Position numbers and translations under genes: made by a program. From NCBI GenBank assembly GCA_902767125.1, contig CACXGJ010000090.1:1-6364 (forward strand): a stretch of DNA of 6,364 nt, given 5' to 3'. The DNA comes from an uncultured Ruminococcus sp. GTDB taxonomy: Bacteria > Bacillota > Clostridia > Oscillospirales > Acutalibacteraceae. This document shows, in pieces, positions 1 through 6,036 of the stretch (its first letter is position 1; each line of letters opens with the position of its first letter). Under the pieces are notes generated by a model. The model did not search any database. It had not been told where the DNA came from and saw nothing but the letters and a program-made list of their open reading frames with translations.

Positions 1-2493
1 AAGTGTGGAGTTATTGACAAGTGCATTATTGGAAACGGTCACTGTAAAGAATTTTTTGACTTCTGTGCCATTGCTGTCCTTTACTTTGACGCACACATCA
101 TAGGTCGTTGCTTTTGCAGGCTTGAATGTGACAGTAGAATTTGCTTTGTAAGCCTGAGCAGTGGTCCATGAAGCCTGAGAAGTTTGTTTATATACTACCT
201 GATACTGATATGTGCCTGTACCGCCTGTGGCTTTTCCGGTGGCGGTGATGGTATCACCGAGAGAAATTGCTGTTGAAGAAAGAGTGGAGTTATTGGTAAG
301 AGCCGTTGCAGAGGATTTTGTTTTAACGGCGATAGTCAGATCACTTGTTACTTTTGTAACTCTGTATGTATTGGGGAGAGTATCCGTTGAAACGTCTTTA
401 AGATTCTTATAGCCGCCTGTTACGGTAACGCTGTCAAGCTCATAGCCGCTTTTGAGAACGACTGTGAAATTGACCTGACCTTCGCCTGTGCTGTCGGGCA
501 AGCCTGTATCACTGTTTCTTGAAACATCGGTTTTTGCATTTGTAATACTTGCAGATGTGTAGTCCTGTGTGTTGTATAAATTCACTGTTGCACCGCTGTC
601 CGTTGAGAAGGTAACATTGTAGCCCTCATCGGCAACTACTGTTGTATCATCATGACCGTCACAGTTTGATGAAGCTGTCATCGGGATAGTCTTGTATTCC
701 GTTGCACCGCAGCTCTGACAGGTATAGAGGATTTTTCCTGTTGAAGTTGCAGTTGCCGCTGTTACAATTTTCCCTGTATTCCAATTATGTGCAAAAGCAT
801 GACTGTTGCAGGAGTCAACACTTCCGCCTGTTGAAACGGATATTGATGAAGATGAAACATTGGGTTCTGAATAGAGGAGATAGTTTATATTTCTCAAAAG
901 TTTATCGCTGTAAAGAACTGTACTGCCGTTTTTGACATTCACGACTGTTCCCGAAGAAATAGAAGTAGTCTGTTTGTAATAGCTTTGACTTGTAGAAGTG
1001 GAGGGATTTTCATTCATGGGATTTGTACCTGCCGCAAAAACGGTTGCACCGTTCAAAGTGATAGTACCGTCACTGTCAAGAGGAGAGTTGTCACCGCCTG
1101 TTGCCTGTGCAAATACTGTTATGTCACCGCCAGCCATATTCAATGTACCGTTTGAATCCAAGCCGTCACCGAGTGCATTTACATAAACAGAACCGCCATA
1201 TATATTCAGTGCATAGTTACCTGACGCTGAAGAACCTCCGCCGCCGGGACCGCCCGAACCTCCGCCCGGTCTGCCGCCGGGATTGAATGTATTTCCGCCG
1301 CCCTGACCGGGATCTGAACCGTTTGAACTTCCGCCGGCGGCATTGATACCGTCATCGGATGCAAAAACGTAATACTTGCCGGAATACATATTGACAGTAC
1401 CCGATTCAAGTCCCTCATAGCTTGAATAAATATAAAATTCGGGATCTCTTGCAAGCCCGCCGCTTATGCCCAAATCAAGCTGTGTATCGGCATGAACACC
1501 GTCATCACCCGTGTAAATTTTGAATGTGCCGCCTGTTATCTCTGCATTTGTATCGGAATGTATGGCATCATCTGCCGTATTGATATTGAAAGAACCGCCT
1601 GTGATGATAAGATTGTTTTCAATATTCTCTCTGTCACCTGATGCCTTCAAGCCCTTACAGCTCATTGTATCACTGTTGAAAGAGCTGTCATTATAGCCGT
1701 TCATAGTTTTGATAGTGAAATCACCGTTTGTAATTTTAAGAGTATTCTCGGCTTGGATGGCATCACCGTCTGATGTAATATTGAAGGTACCGCCGTTGAT
1801 AGTGATCGAACCTGTTGAAGCAGTGTCATCTGTATCGGGAACGGATTTGATACCGTCATTGTCGGTATCAAGAGTAAAAGTACCACCGTTTATTGTAATG
1901 CTTTCATCGGAAGCTATGCCGTTATTTACCGCAGTCACATTATAGCTGCCGCCATTGAAAGTCTGTGAGGATTCAGCTGCTCCCTTGATACCGTTTTTTG
2001 CGTTTCCGTAAACATTCAATGTACCATTTCCACAGAACGTAACATTGGAGCCGCTTTTTACTTTGATAGCCGCCCCTTCAAAATCCTCATTCGTATCTTC
2101 TGTTGAAGCATCCTCATTGTCTGTAAGTGTAGAAGTGCCGTCAAGATGGATAGTGACATTGCTGCCCTTTTTCACGACAACAGGTGCCGTCTGTGCAGAT
2201 GTCAGTGAAAGGCTGTCGAGGATAAGTGTGACATTGTCAAGACTTTTTGATACAACGATACTGCCCTCCGAGCATTTGCCCTTGATTTTATATACACCTG
2301 CCGCACTTATAGTCAAAGTTGTGCCGTCAATGGTATAGCCTATGCCTGAAACAGTTTCTGTGATAGCGGTGTTGGAAAAAGTCAGAGTAGGGTTGGTATT
2401 TGCCGCAAAAGCCGTTGTCTGCACCGCAAAGGGTACAGCGCTCAATATCATCATCTGTGATAACAATGCACTTGCGATCTTCTTTTTAAGCAT
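1..2493 (-). CDS. Secreted carbohydrate-binding beta-helix protein (Cthe_2159-like), 3' end missing
   Basis: The frame is open for 831 codons from an ATG at 2493 to the left edge, so the C-terminus is unseen. AGGAGG lies 8 bases before the ATG. Residues 1-31 form a signal peptide (KKK, hydrophobic core, cleavage near AFA-A), so the product is exported. Residues 32-110 form a beta domain resembling the N-terminus of this family. Residues about 150-385 and 426-520 are beta-helix rungs of the type GGTF-x-I-x(3)-DDGIxAD (for example at 202, 233, 298, 320 and 433). A Gly-rich stretch at 387-425 interrupts them. A Cys/His module follows at 562-600, then an unassigned domain at 612-730, then a 93-residue Ig-like or triple-tyrosine-like repeat at 731-823, with the next copy starting at 824. 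The family prototype, Cthe_2159, binds plant polysaccharide through a beta-helix, so a glycan-binding surface role is inferred. No hydrolase motif is seen. A cell-wall anchor or dockerin could lie in the missing part. The gene sits behind the two-component genes. Confidence 0.88.
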   Translation of the reverse strand, partial: MLKKKIASALLSQMMILSAVPFAVQTTAFAANTNPTLTFSNTAITETVSGIGYTIDGTTLTISAAGVYKIKGKCSEGSIVVSKSLDNVTLILDSLSLTSAQTAPVVVKKGSNVTIHLDGTSTLTDNEDASTEDTNEDFEGAAIKVKSGSNVTFCGNGTLNVYGNAKNGIKGAAESSQTFNGGSYNVTAVNNGIASDESITINGGTFTLDTDNDGIKSVPDTDDTASTGSITINGGTFNITSDGDAIQAENTLKITNGDFTIKTMNGYNDSSFNSDTMSCKGLKASGDRENIENNLIITGGSFNINTADDAIHSDTNAEITGGTFKIYTGDDGVHADTQLDLGISGGLARDPEFYIYSSYEGLESGTVNMYSGKYYVFASDDGINAAGGSSNGSDPGQGGGNTFNPGGRPGGGSGGPGGGGSSASGNYALNIYGGSVYVNALGDGLDSNGTLNMAGGDITVFAQATGGDNSPLDSDGTITLNGATVFAAGTNPMNENPSTSTSQSYYKQTTSISSGTVVNVKNGSTVLYSDKLLRNINYLLYSEPNVSSSSISVSTGGSVDSCNSHAFAHNWNTGKIVTAATATSTGKILYTCQSCGATEYKTIPMTASSNCDGHDDTTVVADEGYNVTFSTDSGATVNLYNTQDYTSASITNAKTDVSRNSDTGLPDSTGEGQVNFTVVLKSGYELDSVTVTGGYKNLKDVSTDTLPNTYRVTKVTSDLTIAVKTKSSATALTNNSTLSSTAISLGDTITATGKATGGTGTYQYQVVYKQTSQASWTTAQAYKANSTVTFKPAKATTYDVCVKVKDSNGTEVKKFFTVTVSNNALVNNSTL
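25..303 (-). repeat. 279-base coding repeat unit (93 residues), with the start of a second copy at 1-24
   Basis: Residues 731-823 of the secreted protein form one unit that begins ALTNNSTL. The same words return as ALVNNSTL at residue 824 (bases 24 to 1), exactly 93 residues later. At DNA level, bases 1-24 match 280-303 at 20 of 24 positions. The unit contains GGTGTYQYQ, a central Trp and TTYDVCVKVKD, which resemble the Ig-like or triple-tyrosine-like domains repeated in ruminococcal surface proteins. More copies probably follow outside the window. They probably act as a stalk that carries the binding domain away from the wall; that role is inferred. Confidence 0.7.
1219..1335 (-). other. Gly-rich low-complexity segment inside the beta-helix protein
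   Basis: Residues 387-425 contain 19 Gly in 39 positions, mixed with Ser, Pro and Asn. The segment falls between rung DDGINA and the next rung pair NYALNIYGG and GDGLDSNG. The DNA is locally G+C-rich (ccgccg runs on the plus strand) compared with its A+T-rich surroundings. From memory of the family, Gly-rich loops at this point are common in Cthe_2159-like proteins. It is therefore probably a flexible loop extruded from the helix rather than a domain boundary. Confidence 0.75.
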
Positions 2494-2501
2494 TTGAAAA
2501 A

Positions 2502-2507
2502 CCTCCT
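2502..2507 (-). promoter_or_regulatory. Strong ribosome binding site of the surface protein gene
   Basis: The minus strand reads AGGAGG, then 8 bases (TTTTTCAA), then ATG at 2493. This fixes the start, and the residues that follow form a signal peptide, which confirms it. Confidence 0.88.
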
Positions 2508-2532
2508 GTTACAATATATCTTTTGATAATTG

Positions 2533-2566
2533 ATTATACACGAAATTCTTGAAAAACTCTTAAAAA
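2533..2566 (-). promoter_or_regulatory. Promoter and putative response-regulator operator of the surface protein gene
   Basis: On the minus strand, TTTTTAAG-AGT-TTTTCAAG (2566 to 2548) is followed after 9 bases by a perfect TATAAT (2538 to 2533). The hexamer 17 bases upstream of the -10 is AAGAGT, which is no match to TTGACA, so the promoter probably needs an activator. The two half-sites repeat with an 11-bp period, as OmpR/PhoB-family sites do. The same arrangement precedes the response-regulator gene. The predicted transcript would start near 2526, giving a leader of about 33 bases. There is no terminator between the kinase stop (2580) and this promoter, so read-through from the kinase gene is also possible. 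Confidence 0.65.
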
Positions 2567-2579
2567 CGAAGGGATTTTT

Positions 2580-3884
2580 TTAAATAATTTCAAATGCGAC
2601 CATGAAAGTCGTGCCGTTTGTTTGGGTGCTGTCAACTGTTATATATGCGTGGACAAGCTCGGACATTTTATGTACAATGGGCAGACCTAAACCATGTCCG
2701 TCGGATAAATTTCTTGTTTTGTCGCTTCTGTAAAACCTGTCAAAAATGTGTGGAAGATCTTCTTTGCTGATAGTGCTGCCAAGATTCTGTACGGAAAAAA
2801 CAGCTTTTTTTCTTGATGTATAAACCCTTATTTTTATATTTCCGCCGTCAGGCTCATATTTCAGAGCATTTTCTATAAGACTGCTGCAAATACGGTTTGT
2901 ATATGCTTCTGTTGAAAGTATCATTATATTTTCGTTTATTTCATCCTCAAAGGTGATTCCCCGTTCATATGCGACCGATTCCATCTGCAATACACATTTT
3001 TCTGTGACTGAAGATAAATTGACAGCCTGTCTTTCAACGGTTTTTTCGACTGATTCAAGAGATGATAGGGTGAGCATTTCGTGTATAAGCTTCATCATTT
3101 CATTAGCGGCATTGTCGGTACTGTCAAGCCACTGCTGATTTTCGGATACAGCCGACAGCGGATTTGATTTGATGATGCTGTTGTTTGCAAGTATCACGGT
3201 GATAGGTGTTTTTAGGTCATGGGATATGTCCGCAACAAATTTTCTTTCCATTTCAATAGCATTTTCCATAGGCTTTGCGGCAAGCTTTGAAAGCTGTATA
3301 CTGATAAAAAAAACAAGTGCCATTGCAAGAATATATGCAAGCAATAAAATAAGTGTTATTCTCACCATTCGGTAGCCTATATAAGAAATATCCGCAACGG
3401 CTATTTTATATTCATTTTCGGTTTTTTCCATGTAATAGATGATATGATATTCATAGAGAGTACCGAAGCTGTTTTTTTGTTTTGCGATTTGAGGAATTAT
3501 CTCGGATACATCACCGTCAAAAGAAAGGTTTTCTGATAGCACGGAAATTTCGTTATTTTTGCTGTTGTACATTATGGTAGTGATATTGTCATCTTTATAA
3601 CGCTTTGACTGAACTTTGGGTTCATGGGTATTTTGCGGTTCATTTTCGGGCTTGTCGGGAGGTGACTTTTTATTATTTTTGCCGATATCGGTATTATTGG
3701 AACGTGGAGGCTGTTTTTCCTCGGAGAAGTTCCAAGGCTTGAGAACAAGTGTCATTGTATTTTTAAGCTCGTTGTAGCTGTTTGTATATACTGCTGTTCC
3801 TATCATGATGAACGTGCCTATCAGAACAAGTCCGACAAGAAGCATATTCAGCAATACAAATCTTCTGCGATAGCCCTTTAGCAT
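2580..3884 (-). CDS. Membrane sensor histidine kinase
   Basis: This 434-residue protein has TM helix 1 at about 9-31, an extracytoplasmic loop at about 32-173 and TM helix 2 at about 174-195. The loop contains a Pro/Asn/Lys-rich hydrophilic stretch at 56-95. The H-box FVADISHDLKTP carries the phospho-accepting His222. The ATPase domain shows the N-box SLIENALKYEPDGG (Asn339), the F-box IFDRFYR (380-386) and the G2 box GHGLGLPIV (396-404). Only about 20 residues separate TM2 from the H-box region, and I see no clear HAMP domain. The G1 motif reads VQNLGSTI, with Asn where Asp of DxGxG is usual; VanS-like kinases show a similar change. The ATG overlaps the regulator's stop (ATGCTAA) and has GGAGG 7 bases upstream (3892-3896), so translation is probably coupled. 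It should phosphorylate the regulator encoded just upstream. The signal is unknown. Confidence 0.93.
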   Translation of the reverse strand: MLKGYRRRFVLLNMLLVGLVLIGTFIMIGTAVYTNSYNELKNTMTLVLKPWNFSEEKQPPRSNNTDIGKNNKKSPPDKPENEPQNTHEPKVQSKRYKDDNITTIMYNSKNNEISVLSENLSFDGDVSEIIPQIAKQKNSFGTLYEYHIIYYMEKTENEYKIAVADISYIGYRMVRITLILLLAYILAMALVFFISIQLSKLAAKPMENAIEMERKFVADISHDLKTPITVILANNSIIKSNPLSAVSENQQWLDSTDNAANEMMKLIHEMLTLSSLESVEKTVERQAVNLSSVTEKCVLQMESVAYERGITFEDEINENIMILSTEAYTNRICSSLIENALKYEPDGGNIKIRVYTSRKKAVFSVQNLGSTISKEDLPHIFDRFYRSDKTRNLSDGHGLGLPIVHKMSELVHAYITVDSTQTNGTTFMVAFEII

Positions 3885-4555
3885 TCCTTTTCCTCCAGAC
3901 GATAGCCAAGCTTATGTATTTTTTTGATAGAAACGACTGAATCCAAATATTTCAGCTTTTTTCTCAAAAACGATATATAAACTTCAACATTGTTGTAGGT
4001 AGCTTCGGATTCCATACCCCATACTTTATTGATAATAATGTCATTTGTTATAGTCATATTGGGATTATAAAGAAATACCTTCAGAACTTCAAATTCCTTT
4101 CGGCTCAACTGAACGGATTCATTTTTACATGACAGCATTGCGGAATTGACATTCAGGGAAATATCCTTGTATGTAAGTGTATTGACAATAACAGTACCCT
4201 TTCGCCTTGTCAATGCACCTACCCTTGCGAGCAGTTCTTCTACATTGAACGGCTTTGTCATATAGTCATCTGCACCGCAGTTCAGACCTGATACCTTGTC
4301 CGATACAGAACTTTTTGCGGTAAGCATTAAAACAGGTGTATCAATACTGTCGTTTCTCAATGTCTTTATCACCTCAAATCCGTCCATTTTAGGAAGCATG
4401 ACATCAAGAATTATCAGATTGTAACGATTATTTTCCGCATAGTTCACGGCTGAAAGTCCGTCATATACGGCATCAACTATAAATCCGTTCTGTTCAAGAA
4501 TTTTTTTGACAGCATTTGAAAGAGATATCTCATCCTCTACCAATAATATCTGCAT
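3878..4555 (-). CDS. OmpR/PhoB-family DNA-binding response regulator
   Basis: The product has 225 residues if started at the ATG at 4555. The receiver domain (1-115) has the acidic pair Glu7-Asp8 in LLVEDE, phospho-acceptor Asp51 in ILDVMLP, Thr79 in LTA and Lys101 in TKPF. The winged-helix domain (about 122-222) has LSRKEFEVL and the recognition-helix region NNVEVYISFLRKKL, and ends in HKLGYRL. A GTG at 4564 in the same frame would add three residues, but it lies inside the Shine-Dalgarno sequence AAAGGAG (4564-4570). The ATG has an 8-base spacing from that site and gives the usual family start MQILLVEDE. The gene overlaps the kinase gene by 7 bases, so they form one operon. The upstream region carries a putative binding site for this protein, which suggests autoregulation, and the surface-protein promoter carries the same site. 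Confidence 0.94.
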   Translation of the reverse strand: MQILLVEDEISLSNAVKKILEQNGFIVDAVYDGLSAVNYAENNRYNLIILDVMLPKMDGFEVIKTLRNDSIDTPVLMLTAKSSVSDKVSGLNCGADDYMTKPFNVEELLARVGALTRRKGTVIVNTLTYKDISLNVNSAMLSCKNESVQLSRKEFEVLKVFLYNPNMTITNDIIINKVWGMESEATYNNVEVYISFLRKKLKYLDSVVSIKKIHKLGYRLEEKEC

Positions 4556-4563
4556 ATTTTTCA

Positions 4564-4570
4564 CTCCTTT
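4564..4570 (-). promoter_or_regulatory. Ribosome binding site that decides the response regulator start
   Basis: AAAGGAG on the minus strand is followed by 8 bases and then ATG at 4555. The in-frame GTG at 4564-4562 begins on the last G of this site, so it cannot use the site. That favours the shorter 225-residue product. Confidence 0.85.
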
Positions 4571-4587
4571 TAAAAATATTCTTCTTT

Positions 4588-4622
4588 ATTATAGCACAAA
4601 TATCTTGAAAATTCCTTAAAAA
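4588..4622 (-). promoter_or_regulatory. Promoter and putative autoregulatory operator of the two-component operon
   Basis: On the minus strand, TTTTTAAG-GAA-TTTTCAAG (4622 to 4604) is followed after 10 bases by TGC-TATAAT (4593 to 4588), an extended -10. The hexamer at the -35 position is AGGAAT, a poor match, and it lies inside the repeat, as in activator-dependent promoters. The half-sites repeat every 11 bp. The predicted transcript would start near 4581, about 26 bases before the ATG at 4555. An 8-base inverted repeat, ATCTTGAA (4602-4609) and TTCAAGAT (4623-4630), overlaps the same site. Confidence 0.68.
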
Positions 4623-4718
4623 TTCAAGATTTTAGCAGTGTAAATATATGTTATGTTATCATTGGCTCACCACATTTCAAAATGAAAATGGGTTTGTGAA
4701 AAAATTTGTAATATATCA

Positions 4719-4747
4719 TTGACAAACTTACAGTTTCATGTTTAACT
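4719..4747 (+). promoter_or_regulatory. Candidate upstream promoter of the WYL operon
   Basis: A perfect -35 TTGACA (4719-4724) is followed by a 17-base spacer and a weak -10, TTAACT (4742-4747). TG at 4739-4740 is placed as an extended -10 would be. It would give a leader of about 50 bases. The poor -10 keeps confidence low, and it competes with the candidate at 4762-4790. Confidence 0.38.
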
Positions 4748-4761
4748 AAAAGAAATGCAGC

Positions 4762-4790
4762 TTGTATTTTAGTGAAGCCTGTAATATACT
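4762..4790 (+). promoter_or_regulatory. Candidate proximal promoter of the WYL operon
   Basis: TTGTAT (4762-4767), a 17-base spacer and TATACT (4785-4790) make a good sigma-A-type match. Transcription would start near 4797, leaving only about 10 bases before the ATG at 4807. If it is real, the in-frame TTG at 4762 cannot be the start codon. Confidence 0.42.
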
Positions 4791-4806
4791 ATTTTATGGT
4801 GATAAG

Positions 4807-6036
4807 ATGGGATATAACGAACTGATAAAGAATTTTGATATAATACGGGATTATATGAGGGATTTTTATGTATACGGGTGGGGCAGCCGTGAGGAATATG
4901 ACAAAAAGAGCAGTCGCACATACGATGATGCAAAAAGACGTATTGAAAGCTGGCTCGGTGAATATATGAAATATCAGCGTTATCCTGACGGTAAAAGAGT
5001 GTTTATTTCGGTTGATACAAGAAATACCGTACATAATCCGCTTTATAAGGCTCTCAAAGCAAAAAGCTTCACTGACGGGGATATAACACTTTTCTTTATA
5101 GTATTTGATATTCTGCATGAACCGTCAGTTTATTTTTCGCTGTCGGAGATTTTGGATAAGATAGACAAAGAATATTTGTCATGCTTTGATGTTCCGAAAA
5201 TATTTGACAGCTCCACTGTCAGAAAAAAGCTGAATGAATATGTTTATATGGGACTTCTCAAAACAGAAAAAAGAGGAAAAATTTTGTATTATTCACGGTC
5301 GGAAAATGATCATTTCAACGATACGGATATATTGCATTTCTTTTCGGAGATAATGCCGTGTGGTGTATTGGGAGCGTTTTTACTTGATAAACAGGAGAAT
5401 TATAAGGATATTTTCACGTTCAAGCACCATTATATAAACTCTGCCCTTGACAGTGAGATAGTATATTCACTGTTTTCAGCCATGCACAAAAAAAGGGAGA
5501 CAGAGATTCAAAAAATCACCCGAAAGGGTAATAAAAGAAGTGTGCATATAGTTCCTTTAAGGCTGCTTATAAGTGTGCAGAACGGCAGACAGTATCTTAT
5601 GGCATACAACAGAAAAAAACGGAGAGTGCTTTCATATCGGATAGATTATATATTTGATGTAAAGCCTCTTGAAAAGGCGGAGGATTTTGACTTTTTGAGA
5701 AGCAAGCTGAATGGTATGCAGCCTTTCATGTGGGGAGTAAGCACTCAAGGGAAAAGTGCAAGACGTGAAACGGTTGAATTTATCGTACATTTCCGAGATG
5801 ATGAGCAGCATATATATGACCGTCTTCAAAGAGAAAAACGCTGTGGCACGGTTGAAAAGATTGACGATGACCATGCAAGATTTTATGCGGAGGTTTATGA
5901 TACGAATGAAATGCTTACATGGATACGCTCTTTTATATGCAGGATAACTTATGTGAATTTTTCCAATAAGGATATTGAAAGTCAACTGAAAGCGGATATT
6001 GAAGCTATGTACAGAATGTATGGGGTGGGAGAATGA
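4807..6036 (+). CDS. WYL-domain transcriptional regulator (first of a tandem pair)
   Basis: The product has 409 residues from the ATG at 4807 (MGYNELIKNF). GGTGAT at 4798-4803 fits the 3' part of a Shine-Dalgarno sequence at correct register. A TTG at 4762 is in frame and would add 15 residues, but it has no ribosome site. Residues about 1-95 form an N-terminal segment rich in aromatic and charged residues. Residues about 107-165 look like a winged helix (SLSEILDKI, SSTVRKKLNEYVYMGLL, then a KRGKILYY wing). Residues about 245-290 are the WYL domain: IVPLRLLISVQNGRQYLMAYN, then YRIDYIFDVKPL. The name-giving tripeptide reads QYL at 262-264. Residues 320-405 match a WCX-type C-terminal extension. 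WYL domains are known as ligand-sensing modules of regulators; ligand and targets here are unknown. The stop overlaps the next start (ATGA), so the two products are probably made together and may work together. Confidence 0.85.
   Translation: MGYNELIKNFDIIRDYMRDFYVYGWGSREEYDKKSSRTYDDAKRRIESWLGEYMKYQRYPDGKRVFISVDTRNTVHNPLYKALKAKSFTDGDITLFFIVFDILHEPSVYFSLSEILDKIDKEYLSCFDVPKIFDSSTVRKKLNEYVYMGLLKTEKRGKILYYSRSENDHFNDTDILHFFSEIMPCGVLGAFLLDKQENYKDIFTFKHHYINSALDSEIVYSLFSAMHKKRETEIQKITRKGNKRSVHIVPLRLLISVQNGRQYLMAYNRKKRRVLSYRIDYIFDVKPLEKAEDFDFLRSKLNGMQPFMWGVSTQGKSARRETVEFIVHFRDDEQHIYDRLQREKRCGTVEKIDDDHARFYAEVYDTNEMLTWIRSFICRITYVNFSNKDIESQLKADIEAMYRMYGVGE

Larger units (their letters stand above)
4556..4806. 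other. Divergent intergenic region between the two-component operon and the WYL operon
   Basis: This 251-base A+T-rich gap contains no supported gene. Its left part (to about 4630) holds the ribosome binding site, promoter and operator of the minus-strand operon. The stretch 4630-4715 has no clear element beyond a small palindrome, TTTCA-AAA-TGAAA, at 4675-4687. The right part holds two candidate plus-strand promoters for the WYL genes. The two transcription directions start within roughly 170-220 bases of each other, so cross-control is possible but not shown. Confidence 0.7.

Noticed and set aside
1206..1886. Minus-strand frames at 1454-1206 and 1886-1701
   Set aside because: These are out-of-frame shadows of the same secreted-protein gene with no domain character.
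1141..2040. Regularly spaced ccgcc-rich words that could suggest a CRISPR or DNA repeat array
   Set aside because: They are the complement of Gly-Gly codons in successive beta-helix rungs. Spacing and sequence vary as expected for a protein repeat, and the reading frame is unbroken.
212..2338. Several plus-strand open frames of 60-97 codons (for example at 212, 702, 998, 1709 and 2045)
   Set aside because: They lie antisense to the continuous 831-codon secreted-protein frame, have no ribosome sites, and their Val/Ser/Pro-rich sequences are what the complement of its repetitive Gly/Thr/Asp codons would give.
2561..2582. Possible terminator after the kinase gene (A-run, cgaaggga, T-run)
   Set aside because: Only the A and T runs could pair; there is no G+C-rich stem. 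The A-run is part of the putative operator.
4762..4806. Fifteen-residue N-terminal extension of the first WYL protein starting at TTG 4762
   Set aside because: There is no ribosome site before the TTG, the region looks like a promoter, and MGYNELIKNF at 4807 is the natural family-like start with GGTGAT upstream.
4789..5118. Minus-strand frame of 109 codons
   Set aside because: It is antisense to the start of the WYL gene, has no ribosome site, and its Ile/Tyr-rich composition is a complement artefact.
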